DNA of 64,000 nt from CAZSSH01 sp964609825 (GCA_964609825.1 CAZSSH010000008.1:1-64000); one strand, 5' to 3'. Positions 17,066 to 25,246 are shown, counted from the stretch's first letter. Numbers and translations: made by a program. Notes: generated from the letters alone by a model not told the origin.

Positions 17066-18064
17066 TTAAACCGGTTTGATCATACCGAGCAAATCATCCA
17101 CGTGGGCGGTGGCCAGACACTCGACGGTATCGGCGGCGCCGTAGTAGATTTTAACTTCGCCGTCGTCCTCAAGGATCATCCCCCCGGGGAAAATCACGCT
17201 GCCGCGGAAACCGTCCAGCTCGTAATTTTTCTCCGCCTTGAGCAAGGGCTCGGGGCACATCCCGATCACCTTGGAGGGATTATTGAGATCAAGCAGCATT
17301 AAACCGGCAAGATACTCTTTGTTCCACGTGGCGGCGGGATTGTTGGCTGTTTCCCAGCCTTTCAAATTTTTGGTTTTGTCCTTGTAAGTCGCGTGAAAGG
17401 TGGTGAGCCAGCCTTTTTTGGTCTTAACCGGCGGCGCGGCCGGGCCGATTTTGGCATTGCAAAAGGGCACACTCTCCAAGCCCAGCACGAGCTCAGTATC
17501 GCCCCAGAAACGGCAATCCGGCGACTTTGACATCCAGACGTCAAACTTCTCCTGATAACCGCGGCTGTACTCCGGAAACGGGCGCTCGAGGCGGACAAAG
17601 AGGCCGTTGACTTTTTCCGGAAAAAGCACCATGTTGCGGTTGTCGGGAGCCGACAAGGAGAGAATCTCAAATTTCTCGAAATCATCAGTGACCGCAATCC
17701 CGCCTCTGACCCCGTGATGGGTGTCGACGGCGAAACACAAATAACATTTGTCACCGATGACAGTCAACCGGGGATCATAAAAGCGGCAAAAATCGGGATT
17801 GCTCTTGATGATTTCCACCGGAACTTGCCACGGCTTGGGGTCGACTTCCCACTTGACGCCGTCACGGCTGCGGGCAATCCCGAGATTGGTGTAACAGTCC
17901 GCATGAATCCAGCCGGCGGGCGAAAACCCGACGTCATTGCGAAAGACCATCACATAACTGCCCTTAAACTTGCAGACGCCGGCATTAAAAACCAGCGACG
18001 CCGGAAACGGAACCAGCCCGGGGTGCAATACCGGATTACCGGCATAACGTTGAAGTGCCATCAT
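17066..18064 (-). CDS. GH130-family glycoside phosphorylase/hydrolase
   Basis: 332 residues from the ATG at 18062-18064, chosen because AAGGAAAGG lies five bases upstream; an in-frame start at 18094 would lack this. Five-bladed propeller features of GH130 are visible: RYAGNPVLHPG at the N-terminus, NAGVCKFKGSYVMVFRND, CRFYDPRLTVIGDKCYLCF, and a C-terminal LLKAEKNYELDGFRGSVIFPGG segment followed by IYYGAADTVECLATA. Known members phosphorolyse or hydrolyse beta-mannosides. No signal peptide, so cytoplasmic, probably acting on imported mannooligosaccharides. It stands alone, convergent with dapA. The substrate is inferred from the family only. Confidence 0.9.
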   Translation of the reverse strand: MMALQRYAGNPVLHPGLVPFPASLVFNAGVCKFKGSYVMVFRNDVGFSPAGWIHADCYTNLGIARSRDGVKWEVDPKPWQVPVEIIKSNPDFCRFYDPRLTVIGDKCYLCFAVDTHHGVRGGIAVTDDFEKFEILSLSAPDNRNMVLFPEKVNGLFVRLERPFPEYSRGYQEKFDVWMSKSPDCRFWGDTELVLGLESVPFCNAKIGPAAPPVKTKKGWLTTFHATYKDKTKNLKGWETANNPAATWNKEYLAGLMLLDLNNPSKVIGMCPEPLLKAEKNYELDGFRGSVIFPGGMILEDDGEVKIYYGAADTVECLATAHVDDLLGMIKPV

Positions 18065-18226
18065 CAAAACCTTTCCTTTTTTAAAACGGATCACGGCAAT
18101 TGTTGCTTAATCTATCATATTTTTTGAAAAATTAAAGCAAATCCCGGCAAATTTCTTTTGTTTTTGCAAAAAACGTGTTATATTATTAGAAGTTTTAATA
18201 ATATTTAGCCAAAGTGTTACGTTGAT

Positions 18227-18601
18227 ATGAATAAGATTATGCTGAGCGGTAAAATTCATACCGCGCGTCTGACTGCCTGTATTTTGGAGTACGAGGGCAG
18301 TTTGGAGATTGATCCCGTGCTTCTCAAAGAAGCCAATATTTTGCCGTATGAGAAGATTTTAGTGGTCAACCGCAGCAACGGCGAACGGTTGGAAACTTAT
18401 GCGATCCCCGGCGAAGCGGGCAAAAAACAGTTTTGCCTCAACGGTCCGGCCGCGCACAAGGGAAACGTCGGCGATATTGTGACCATCATGGCGTTTTCGG
18501 TTTGCAGCGAGCAAGAGGCGGCCAAAATTGAGCCGACGATTATTGTTTTAAATGAAAAAAACGAAATTGTGGAAAAAAAGGGCCGCAAATCCGGGGCATG
18601 A
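18227..18601 (+). CDS. panD: Aspartate 1-decarboxylase (pyruvoyl proenzyme)
   Basis: 124 residues, normal length. The self-processing site is EYEGSLEID, with cleavage between Gly24 and Ser25 to form the pyruvoyl group; ANILPYEKILVVN, ETYAIPGEAG and GDIVTIMAF are conserved. It makes beta-alanine from aspartate for pantothenate. A weak promoter (TTGTTT, 15 bp, TATATT at 18179-18184) lies upstream; no good Shine-Dalgarno is seen. Its last 50 bases overlap the possible start of the Flp-like gene at 18552 in another frame. panB, the other pantothenate gene here, is convergent at 19085-19885. Confidence 0.96.
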   Translation: MNKIMLSGKIHTARLTACILEYEGSLEIDPVLLKEANILPYEKILVVNRSNGERLETYAIPGEAGKKQFCLNGPAAHKGNVGDIVTIMAFSVCSEQEAAKIEPTIIVLNEKNEIVEKKGRKSGA

Positions 18602-18743
18602 CAGCAAAGGTCAAGTGGTAATCGAGTACGTGATTTTTTTGGTGCTCTGCATGCTGCTCGTCTTAGTGTTGTTTGCATTGTTCCGGGGGTTTTCGAGTGA
18701 AAACTACAGCATCATCGATATGCTGGTCATGGATTACCCGTAA
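18552..18743 (+). CDS. Flp/TadE-type pilin-like small protein
   Basis: 63 residues. A basic leader (MKKTKLWKKRAANPGHDSKG) is followed by QVVIEYVIFLVLCMLLVLVL, that is, a Gly, a glutamate at +5 and a Tyr at +6 before one hydrophobic helix. This is the class III/Flp prepilin processing pattern (G then xxxxEY). The ATG at 18552 lies inside the 3' end of panD, a 50-base overlap; no better start is seen, so translation may be coupled to panD. A second protein of the same type follows at 18772. Probably an inner-membrane pilin-like subunit; no tad secretion genes are in this window. Confidence 0.65.
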   Translation: MKKTKLWKKRAANPGHDSKGQVVIEYVIFLVLCMLLVLVLFALFRGFSSENYSIIDMLVMDYP

Positions 18744-18771
18744 GGTTTAACAAAATAATTGGGAGTCGATT

Positions 18772-18996
18772 ATGATGAAAAACAAATTCCGCCGTCAACG
18801 CGGGCAAGCTTTGGTCGAGTATGTGATCTTGGTCGTGGTGGTGGCTTTGGCGGCATTGTTGGTGCTGACTGCATTCAGCGACCGTCTTCGCGATATGATT
18901 ACCGGGGTCACCGTTACTTTAGGCGGCACTGCCGACTCATCCGCTGACAAGAGCAGTATTGACATCGTTAAAGAGCTGGACAAAACCGGCCAATAA
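18772..18996 (+). CDS. Flp-type pilin-like small protein
   Basis: 74 residues. The leader MMKNKFRRQRG is followed by QALVEYVILVVVVALAALLV: Gly-1, Glu+5, Tyr+6 and one hydrophobic helix, then a short polar tail rich in Ser/Asp. It fits Flp-type prepilins. TGGGAGTCGATT precedes the ATG. It lies 28 bases after the other Flp-like gene and before the terminator at 19033, so panD and both pilin genes may form one transcript. Unlike the four FTLIE proteins in this window, it keeps the canonical Gly at the cleavage point. Confidence 0.8.
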   Translation: MMKNKFRRQRGQALVEYVILVVVVALAALLVLTAFSDRLRDMITGVTVTLGGTADSSADKSSIDIVKELDKTGQ

Positions 18997-19032
18997 TCGA
19001 GCACTCCGGGCTGATTTCGCACTCCGGGCATA

Positions 19033-19073
19033 AAAAAAGCCAAACGATTGAACCGCAATCGTTTGGCTTTTTT
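19033..19073. terminator. Bidirectional terminator between the Flp genes and panB
   Basis: A perfect 18-bp inverted repeat (19033-19050 with 19056-19073, AAAAAAGCCAAACGATTG and its complement) around AACCG, with A and T runs at its ends. It serves both convergent units. Confidence 0.93.
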
Positions 19074-19084
19074 GTTGCAACCGG

Positions 19085-19885
19085 TCAAAAACTGTTTTCG
19101 GGACCGGGAAATTTTTGATTTTTGACATCGCAAGCGTAGGCGGCAATCGCCTCGCGCATGATTTTGCCGATCTCGGCATACCGCCGCGAGTGCTTGGGCG
19201 AGAAATCGTCAAACAAACCTAAAATATCATTGATCACCTGGACTTGGCCGTCGCAGCCGACCCCGGAGCCGATGCCGATGGTGGGGATGACCAAAGCACG
19301 TGAAATCTTTTCAGCCAAACTGCTTGGCATGCACTCCAAAACGAGCGCAAACGCTCCCGCCTCCTGCAAGGCCAAGGCGCTTTGCAGCAACTCGTCGGCC
19401 TCATCCTCGCTGCGGCCGGCAACGCGGTATCCGCCCGAAGCCATGATACGCTGCGGCAATAAGCCGATGTGGGGCATCACCGGGATGCCGCAGTCAACCA
19501 GCCGGGCGACCAGCGGGGCAACTTCGACGCCGCCCTCAATTTTGACCGCGTTGGCATGGGCGAGCTGCAAATATTTGGCGGCGTTGCGTACCGCCTCGTC
19601 CTGATTGACCTGATATGACATAAAAGGCATGTCGCCAATGATGAAAGCCTCGGGAGCGCCGCGCCGGGCGGCCCGGGTGTGGTGCAATGACTCCTCAAGC
19701 GTCAACGGCAAAGTATTGTCAAACCCGAGCACGGTCATCGCGAGCGAGTCGCCGACCAGCAAAACATCGGCGCCGCTCTCATGGGCGATACGCGCGGTCG
19801 GAGCGTCATAGACGGTCAACATGGCGATTTTTTCGCCGTCATTTTTCCACTTGCGAAAGGTTCTAACTGAGACTTTGCTTTTCAT
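19085..19885 (-). CDS. panB: 3-methyl-2-oxobutanoate hydroxymethyltransferase
   Basis: 266 residues, standard length. Conserved blocks: KIAMLTVYDAPTARIAHESG, VLLVGDSLAMTVLG, FIIGDMPFMSYQ, AVKIEGG, PVMPHIGLLPQ, LVLECMPSSLA and IGIGSGVGCDGQVQV. It transfers a hydroxymethyl group from methylene-tetrahydrofolate to ketoisovalerate, the first pantothenate-specific step; metal binding is through the aspartates in GDS and IGDM. It has its own promoter at 19918-19946. Cytoplasmic. panC is not in the window. Confidence 0.97.
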   Translation of the reverse strand: MKSKVSVRTFRKWKNDGEKIAMLTVYDAPTARIAHESGADVLLVGDSLAMTVLGFDNTLPLTLEESLHHTRAARRGAPEAFIIGDMPFMSYQVNQDEAVRNAAKYLQLAHANAVKIEGGVEVAPLVARLVDCGIPVMPHIGLLPQRIMASGGYRVAGRSEDEADELLQSALALQEAGAFALVLECMPSSLAEKISRALVIPTIGIGSGVGCDGQVQVINDILGLFDDFSPKHSRRYAEIGKIMREAIAAYACDVKNQKFPGPENSF

Positions 19886-19917
19886 TGATCCAAAACTCCT
19901 GTTGGTGGGCGCGCTAT

Positions 19918-19946
19918 AATATAGCCGTGATTCGGGTCATTATCAA
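19918..19946 (-). promoter_or_regulatory. Promoter of panB
   Basis: Minus strand: TTGATA (19941-19946), 17-bp spacer, TATATT (19918-19923), with a short leader to the ATG at 19885. Confidence 0.75.
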
Positions 19947-19985
19947 GAAAATTATAAAAAATATCATATTTTTTGTGATTTCAAT

Positions 19986-20013
19986 TTGATTTTTTGAAAA
20001 ACAACAATATAGT
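19986..20013 (+). promoter_or_regulatory. Promoter of the zinc-ribbon/ABM/recQ unit
   Basis: TTGATT (19986-19991), 16-bp spacer, TATAGT (20008-20013). CCAAGGAGTG precedes the ATG at 20043, a strong ribosome-binding site. Confidence 0.65.
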
Positions 20014-20042
20014 ACGCGTAAGATAACCCAAGGAGTGAAAAA

Positions 20043-20324
20043 ATGGCGACGATCTGTCCATATTGCAACATTGAAGTCAGCGAGAGCCTGATCGAGGCCG
20101 AGGACGGCTGTTGCCCGGAGTGCGGCGCGGTCATCAGCGCGACCTCATCGTTTTTGGGCGATGATTTCGAGTCGGAATACGAGGACGAAAACGATATTTT
20201 CGGTGATTTCGAGGACGATGACGATATTTTCCAAAACGAGGACCTCGAGGACGATATTTTTGATGACGAGTTCGGCGACGAGTTCGACGACGAAGAGTTT
20301 AAAGAAGAAGAAGAGAATTTTTAA
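20043..20324 (+). CDS. Small zinc-ribbon protein with very acidic tail
   Basis: 93 residues. Two CxxC pairs (CPYC at 5-8 and CPEC at 31-34) form a zinc ribbon. From about residue 40 the chain is almost all Asp/Glu interrupted by regularly placed Ile-Phe or Phe (NDIF, DDDIF, DDIF, DEF), with hardly a basic residue. Such a tail should be disordered and could bind basic surfaces or mimic nucleic acid. It is first in a unit with the ABM protein and recQ, two bases before the former. No function is assigned. Confidence 0.8.
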   Translation: MATICPYCNIEVSESLIEAEDGCCPECGAVISATSSFLGDDFESEYEDENDIFGDFEDDDDIFQNEDLEDDIFDDEFGDEFDDEEFKEEEENF

Positions 20325-20326
20325 TC

Positions 20327-20626
20327 ATGATCCATGTCATTGCCCGCATTAAAGTCAAGCCCGGCTGCCTCGGGAAATTTCTCGAGATTTTTAAAAACAA
20401 TGTTCCCAACGTATTGGCCGAGGACGGCTGCATCAGCTATACTCCCTGCGTCGATACCGACACCGGGTTTACCCCCTATGACGGCAACACGGTCACCGTG
20501 GTCGAGGAGTGGAAATCCCTCGAACACCTCAAAGCGCACTTGCAGGCCCCGCATATGAAGCAATATGTCGAGGATGTCAAGGACTTGCGCACGGATACGG
20601 CGATCACGGTCGTCGAGCCGGCATAA
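20327..20626 (+). CDS. Antibiotic biosynthesis monooxygenase (ABM)-fold protein
   Basis: 99 residues, a single dimeric alpha-beta barrel domain: MIHVIARIKVKPG strand, FLEIFKNNVPNVLAEDGCISY, then VTVVEEWKSLEHLKAHLQAPHM, the EXW...H...H pattern of YgiN/ABM proteins. Family members include quinol monooxygenases and small heme or substrate-binding proteins, so the reaction cannot be predicted. Its stop overlaps the recQ start by one base (TAATG). Confidence 0.88.
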   Translation: MIHVIARIKVKPGCLGKFLEIFKNNVPNVLAEDGCISYTPCVDTDTGFTPYDGNTVTVVEEWKSLEHLKAHLQAPHMKQYVEDVKDLRTDTAITVVEPA

Positions 20627-22668
20627 TGCCGATTTTTGCCGCACTCAAAAAATACTACGGCTTTGACACTTTTCTGGATTACCAGCAAAGCATCGTCGAA
20701 GAGATTATAGAGGGGCGTGACGTCTGTGTCATCATGCCCACCGGAGCCGGCAAATCACTGTGCTTTCAGCTGCCGATTTTAATCAAAAAAGGCTACGGCA
20801 TCGTGGTTTCGCCGCTCATCTCACTGATGAAAGATCAGGTAGACTCGTTGCTGGAACGCAACATCCCGGCCGGATTCATCAACAGCACCACCCCCTTGGC
20901 CGAGCAAAAGCAAGTCCTGAGCCAGGTCGCCACCGGCGAAATCAAAATACTTTACGTCGCCCCCGAGCGCTTTCAAACCGACTCCTTTGCTGCCTTTTTG
21001 CACCAGTGCGCCCCCGAGATCATGATCATCGACGAGGCGCATTGCATCAGCCAGTGGGGCCATGACTTCCGCCCGTCCTATTTCCGTCTGGGCAATGTCC
21101 TCGACCGCTTCCAAATCCCGCAGGTGTGCGCTTTTACGGCCACCGCGACCCCCAAAGTGCAAGACGATATCAAAGCCCTGCTCCACCGACCGCAAATGTC
21201 GGTCAAGGTCGCCGGGTTCAAGCGGCCCAATTTGAGTTTTTCGGTCGTCAAGTGTGACAATGACGCGGCCAAAAGCGCCTTTATCCGCGGCGCCGTCCGC
21301 GAAAAAGTGCCGACGATCATCTATGCCTCCACCCGCAAAGCGGTGGAGAAGCTCACCGCCGAGTTTAAAATTTTAGGCTACCATGCCGGGATGAGCGACG
21401 AGGAGCGCGAGCGGGTGCAAAACGCGTTTATGAATGAAGAAGCGCCGGTTTTGGCGGCCACCAACGCCTTTGGGATGGGCATTGACCGGTCGGACGTCCG
21501 GCGGGTGATCCACTACAATCTCCCGGGCTCATTGGAGGCTTATTATCAGGAGGCTGGACGCGCCGGGCGCGACGGCGAGAGCGCCGAGTGCGTGCTGTTG
21601 TATGCGTGGCAGGACAAATTTATCCAGGAGTTTTTGATCGATTTAAGCAATCCCCCCGCCGAAGTCATTATTTCGTTGCATCAGTTGCTTTTGCGCCTCG
21701 GGCAAAACAGCAGCGGCGAGCTGCAAATATCCTCCGGCGAATTGGCGCTGCAAATCCCGGACGTCAAATCCGAGAGCCAGATCAACGCCGCCTTGGCGGT
21801 GCTGGAAAAAGCCGGAGTCATTGAGCGGGCCTACAGCAAAAACAGCGCCGGGACGTTGCGCTTTTTGACACCCGAGGCCGAACTTTCGGCGGCGCATTTT
21901 GAGCAAAAGACCCAGCGCTCGCGCTTTGTGATGCAAATGCTGGAGCGCTTCGGCGGTCAGCTCTACCACTCAGTGCAAATTTCGACCGAGGAAATGACCG
22001 CGATTGCCCGTCTCAATTTGGATCAAGTCAAGCGCGTGCTGACCGCGCTCAATCACGAGATTTTGGAGTGGCAGCCGCCATTTCCCGGCAAAAACATCAA
22101 GATTCTCAATTTTGAGCCCAAGCTCGCCATCGATTTTGCCGCGCTTAACGACAAGCGCGCGTTTGAAACCGACCGCCTCAACGAAGTATTGCACTATGCC
22201 AATGCGCGCAGCTGCCGCCAAAAATTCATCACCGACTACTTTGCCGAAAAAAGCGGCAACTGGACGTGCAACACTTGCGACAACTGTCAGGGCAAGACCG
22301 TCAGCACCCTTCCCGGCCGGGGCGGCGCGGCGGCGAGCGCCAAACCGGTCAAAAGCGCGGTCGACAGCGACGTTTACCGGGCGATCTTGGCTGCGGTCAA
22401 CGACTTTGACGGGCGCTTGGGGAGCGGCAAAATCAGCCAGATTTTGGCCGGCAGCAAAACGGCGGCGATTGCGGAAAAAAAGCTGCATCTCAACCGCCAT
22501 TTCGGCAAATTGGATTTATACAGCCAAACTAATTTAATGGCCCGCATTCAGGAGTTGGAGGACAATCATTACCTCAACCGCGTCCAACGCGGCATGTTCC
22601 CCTGCCTCGAAGTCGCCGCCAAAGGCCACGAAGTTCTTGCCAACCACGCCCAAGTGGTGATCAAGTAA
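20626..22668 (+). CDS. recQ: ATP-dependent DNA helicase RecQ
   Basis: 680 residues from the ATG at 20626, which overlaps the ABM stop; an open frame extends 39 codons upstream but is out of step with RecQ homology. Walker A is PTGAGKS (Lys43), the DEAH box is in DEAHCISQWGHDFRP near 137-151, and motif VI is YYQEAGRAGRDGE. The zinc site of the RQC domain is intact (SCRQKF, then CNTCDNC near 552-560). The C-terminal 100 residues resemble the end of the RQC region; no typical HRDC domain is obvious. It unwinds DNA 3' to 5' in recombination and repair. Confidence 0.95.
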   Translation: MPIFAALKKYYGFDTFLDYQQSIVEEIIEGRDVCVIMPTGAGKSLCFQLPILIKKGYGIVVSPLISLMKDQVDSLLERNIPAGFINSTTPLAEQKQVLSQVATGEIKILYVAPERFQTDSFAAFLHQCAPEIMIIDEAHCISQWGHDFRPSYFRLGNVLDRFQIPQVCAFTATATPKVQDDIKALLHRPQMSVKVAGFKRPNLSFSVVKCDNDAAKSAFIRGAVREKVPTIIYASTRKAVEKLTAEFKILGYHAGMSDEERERVQNAFMNEEAPVLAATNAFGMGIDRSDVRRVIHYNLPGSLEAYYQEAGRAGRDGESAECVLLYAWQDKFIQEFLIDLSNPPAEVIISLHQLLLRLGQNSSGELQISSGELALQIPDVKSESQINAALAVLEKAGVIERAYSKNSAGTLRFLTPEAELSAAHFEQKTQRSRFVMQMLERFGGQLYHSVQISTEEMTAIARLNLDQVKRVLTALNHEILEWQPPFPGKNIKILNFEPKLAIDFAALNDKRAFETDRLNEVLHYANARSCRQKFITDYFAEKSGNWTCNTCDNCQGKTVSTLPGRGGAAASAKPVKSAVDSDVYRAILAAVNDFDGRLGSGKISQILAGSKTAAIAEKKLHLNRHFGKLDLYSQTNLMARIQELEDNHYLNRVQRGMFPCLEVAAKGHEVLANHAQVVIK

Positions 22669-22686
22669 ACCGCTCCACAAAACTAC

Positions 22687-22921
22687 GTCTCCTCACACCA
22701 ACAGTGCGGACAAAGGCTTGCCGCCACATAACAATGTCTCCTCACGGGTGATAGCGCGGTTAGCGCCGCTCGCGAATGTGAGAGCATCGCCGAGCGAATG
22801 CGATGGCGACAAGGAGAAAAACGACGCAGTCGAACGGAGTCGAGCGAAGGCCCCACCGCGCTATTGGTGCGAGGAGACCGTGTTACGCGGAAAAAGCCGC
22901 CAAACCGCGCTATTGGTGCGG
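22687..22921. repeat. Cluster of four related ~17-24 bp repeats in the recQ-rlmI gap
   Basis: The 273-base interval 22669-22941 holds no convincing gene but four versions of one element, GTCTCCTC(A/G)CACCAA(T/C)AG(C/T)GCGG: 22687-22709 (+), 22736-22759 (+, divergent middle), 22856-22878 (-) and 22905-22921 (-, lacking the GTCTCCTC part). The 17 bases ACCGCGCTATTGGTGCG are identical at 22855-22871 and 22904-22920. Opposite orientations let the transcript fold. Nature unknown; possibly an interspersed palindromic repeat. Confidence 0.6.
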
Positions 22922-22941
22922 ATTGGCACTGCCGTGAGAAA

Positions 22942-24126
22942 TCACTGGACGATCTTGGTGATCAGCCCTTTGAGATAAAAGCTCTCGGGGACCGACAGCA
23001 AGGTCGGGTGGTCGCAGCTTTGCTCGAGGCGCTTGATGATGACCGCGCTGACTCCCGCATCCACCGCCGCGTCGGCGGTGATTTTTTGAAAGAGCTCAGA
23101 GGTCATCAGCCCGGAACACGAGAAATTGACCAAAATCCCGCCCGGGTTGAGGAGCTTGTACCCCAGCCGCGCAATGTCCTGATAGGCGCGGCAGCCGCGC
23201 ATCAAGGCTTTTTGCGAGTCGATGAATTTGGGAGGATCGAGGATGATCAAGTCAAACTTTTGATTCATATCGCGGTATTTGCGCAATTGGTCAAAGACGT
23301 CCTTGGCCTCATTGGTATAGAGCTCCGGCTTGATATTGTTAAGCTCCATATTTTTGACGCATTGCTCCAACGCGGGAGCCGATGAGTCGATGTTGGTGAC
23401 ATGCAGCGCCCCGTTGAGCAAACAGGCCACCCCAAAGGCTCCGGTGTACGAAAAGGCGTTCAAAACCTTGCGCCCGGCGGCCAGCTTGGCAACCTCAAAA
23501 CGGGCGTCGCGCTGGTCGAAATAAAAACCGGTCTTTTGACCGTGCTTGATGTCTACAATGTATTTGGCATTGTTTTCGGCAATTTCGATGCCGCCGTCGG
23601 GAATTTTACCGTAGAGGACGCCGGAGCTTTCGGCCAACCCCTCGCGAGCTCTCACGCTCAAATCCGAGCGCTCAAAAATACCTTTGGGACTCACCACCTC
23701 AATCAATGCGGCCAAAATGTCTTTTTTATGAAAATCGACGCCGGTCGAGCTCAGCTGGATGACCAGATAATCGGCATACTTGTCCACCGTCAAGCCGGGC
23801 AAGCCGTCCGACTCGGAGTTGACCAAGCGAAAGGATTCGCCGCCGAGCAAGGAGCGGCGGAGCGCGTAAGCATTGCGGATTTTGTTGACAAAAAAGGCGC
23901 GGTCGATGGCTTCACTCTGGTCAAACGACCAGACGCGGGCAATCAGCTGAGATTGGGGCGAATAGGCAGCCTGCGCCAAAAACTCATTTTTAGAGCTGTA
24001 AATATCAATCGTCTCGCCGGGCTCCGGGTTGCCGTCAACTTTGCCGACCGCCCCCGAAAAAATCCACAAATGTTTCCGCAGCAGCGACTTCTCCCGACCG
24101 GGAGCCAAATACATCTTTGTTTTCAA
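22942..24126 (-). CDS. rlmI: 23S rRNA (cytosine) methyltransferase, RlmI-like
   Basis: 394 residues from the TTG at 24124-24126. GAGGAG, which is also the end of the preceding gene, lies about eight bases upstream, and the resulting MKTKMYLAPGREKSLLRKHLWIFSGAV aligns with the known N-terminus of RlmI. The ATG at 24150 has no ribosome site and would overlap the upstream gene. Domains: PUA (about 1-75), then the SAM-dependent methyltransferase (VLNAFSYTGAFGVACL, VTNIDSSAPALEQC, FDLIILDPPKF, NFSCSGLM). Ends IVQ. Probably modifies cytosine in 23S rRNA (m5C1962 in E. coli). Confidence 0.9.
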   Translation of the reverse strand: MKTKMYLAPGREKSLLRKHLWIFSGAVGKVDGNPEPGETIDIYSSKNEFLAQAAYSPQSQLIARVWSFDQSEAIDRAFFVNKIRNAYALRRSLLGGESFRLVNSESDGLPGLTVDKYADYLVIQLSSTGVDFHKKDILAALIEVVSPKGIFERSDLSVRAREGLAESSGVLYGKIPDGGIEIAENNAKYIVDIKHGQKTGFYFDQRDARFEVAKLAAGRKVLNAFSYTGAFGVACLLNGALHVTNIDSSAPALEQCVKNMELNNIKPELYTNEAKDVFDQLRKYRDMNQKFDLIILDPPKFIDSQKALMRGCRAYQDIARLGYKLLNPGGILVNFSCSGLMTSELFQKITADAAVDAGVSAVIIKRLEQSCDHPTLLSVPESFYLKGLITKIVQ

Positions 24127-24130
24127 ACTC

Positions 24131-24697
24131 TTACTCCTCTGAGTCGCCAATGGTAAAATGCACCAGCAACACCAAAAATATCATGATTGTTACAATATAC
24201 AACGCCGGATTGGTCCGGTCAAAAAAGGCGCCGCCGCCCGCACCGGGGCCGCTGAGCGACAAATCCCAGCTGTAGAGCGTCAACGACAGCGTGGCGGAAA
24301 TGTATTTCACCGCCGGAATGGCGAGCGCCATCCCGATCAACACCCACAACGCATGCAGCCGCCCGGAGGCGAGCGACGCAATCGCAGTCGTCGGCGTCAG
24401 CGAAGTCATCACCAAGCCGGCGCCGGCCAGCATCCCGCCGATCAGCGACGACCATAAATAAATCGGACGCACATGCAGCACCATGGCCCCCAATTTGCTT
24501 CCCCAAAAGAACAAAATGACCCCGAGCGCAAACATCGTAAACACGCTCTTGATCACCCGGCCGTTGCGCAGCTGCAAGGCTTCGCGCACCGGTTTACGCC
24601 AACACAGATCCGCCTTGATCAAGGCGAACCCCAAAGCAATTCCCATCACCACCGCCACGGCGAGGCGGTAATTGCCGGTTAAATTTAATGGCTCCAT
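24131..24697 (-). CDS. YeeE/YedE-like membrane protein (half 2)
   Basis: 188 residues with about five hydrophobic segments. ALIKADLCWRKPVREALQL near residue 25-43 resembles the (G)xxCFxxA segment of the YeeE/YedE (DUF395) thiosulfate-transport family. The second expected block, around LIGGMLAGAGLVMTSLTPTTA, lacks the cysteine normally found before the Pro-Thr. Pairs with the gene just upstream (24711-25235), 13 bases apart, and rlmI follows. Probably forms one transporter with its partner, perhaps for a sulfur compound, but the missing Cys makes the substrate doubtful. Confidence 0.65.
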   Translation of the reverse strand: MEPLNLTGNYRLAVAVVMGIALGFALIKADLCWRKPVREALQLRNGRVIKSVFTMFALGVILFFWGSKLGAMVLHVRPIYLWSSLIGGMLAGAGLVMTSLTPTTAIASLASGRLHALWVLIGMALAIPAVKYISATLSLTLYSWDLSLSGPGAGGGAFFDRTNPALYIVTIMIFLVLLVHFTIGDSEE

Positions 24698-24710
24698 ATC
24701 CGTCTCCCCG

Positions 24711-25235
24711 TCACTTCTTTTTGGGGGCGCTGGCCCCCTTGGCGCTGCCGCCGCGCCGCTCCAGCAAAATTGCCAGCGTACAGCCGGTAAGCACCATGCC
24801 GATCAAAAACACCCATGCCCCGCTGGAGCACTGAAACGCGCCCGCCCAATGCCCCAATATGGTATCGCCCGAGAGCTGGACGCCGAGCATGATCAAAAAT
24901 CCGCCCGCGATGCCGCCAAAGACAGTTTTCACCGTCTTGACGGTAAAAGAGCCCTCACTGTCCACGAGGAGCTCAAACTTGAAGTTGTTGCTCATCAAAG
25001 ACGCGCACAACGCACCAAAGAAGATGCCGAAAAGCATGCCGAACTGCCAATCCATCTCCGGCAAGGGCTGCGCCAGATTTTGGTCCATCACCGCTTTGTC
25101 GCAGTAGTCACTCACCGCGATCATCGCGTCCGAGAGCCCGATGTAGTCGTTAAACAAATACATCGACAAGGCAACCAAAAGCGCCAGCAGCGCGCCGCTC
25201 ACATAAAACGGCCATTTGGCGGTAAAAATATTCAT
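24711..25235 (-). CDS. YeeE/YedE-like membrane protein (half 1)
   Basis: 174 residues, about four hydrophobic segments. FGMLFGIFFGALCASLMSN and FGGIAGGFLIMLGVQLSGD followed by TILGHWAGAFQCSSGAWVFL correspond to the two conserved blocks of YeeE/YedE proteins, although GGCxxGH is here GVQLSGDTILGH. A Lys-rich tail points to the cytoplasm. It follows the GH20 gene by 11 bases, so the three genes and rlmI may be one operon. Function inferred only from family; the usual sulfurtransferase partner (TusA-like) is not nearby. Confidence 0.65.
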   Translation of the reverse strand: MNIFTAKWPFYVSGALLALLVALSMYLFNDYIGLSDAMIAVSDYCDKAVMDQNLAQPLPEMDWQFGMLFGIFFGALCASLMSNNFKFELLVDSEGSFTVKTVKTVFGGIAGGFLIMLGVQLSGDTILGHWAGAFQCSSGAWVFLIGMVLTGCTLAILLERRGGSAKGASAPKKK

Positions 25236-25246
25236 ACCTTATCTCC

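Noticed and set aside
22855..22920. The 17-bp direct repeats considered as a CRISPR array
   Set aside because: Only two exact copies, inverted relatives nearby, no regular spacers and no cas genes.
22718..23385. Plus-strand open frames in and after the recQ-rlmI gap
   Set aside because: They span the repeat cluster and lie antisense to rlmI; no signal, domain or ribosome site.
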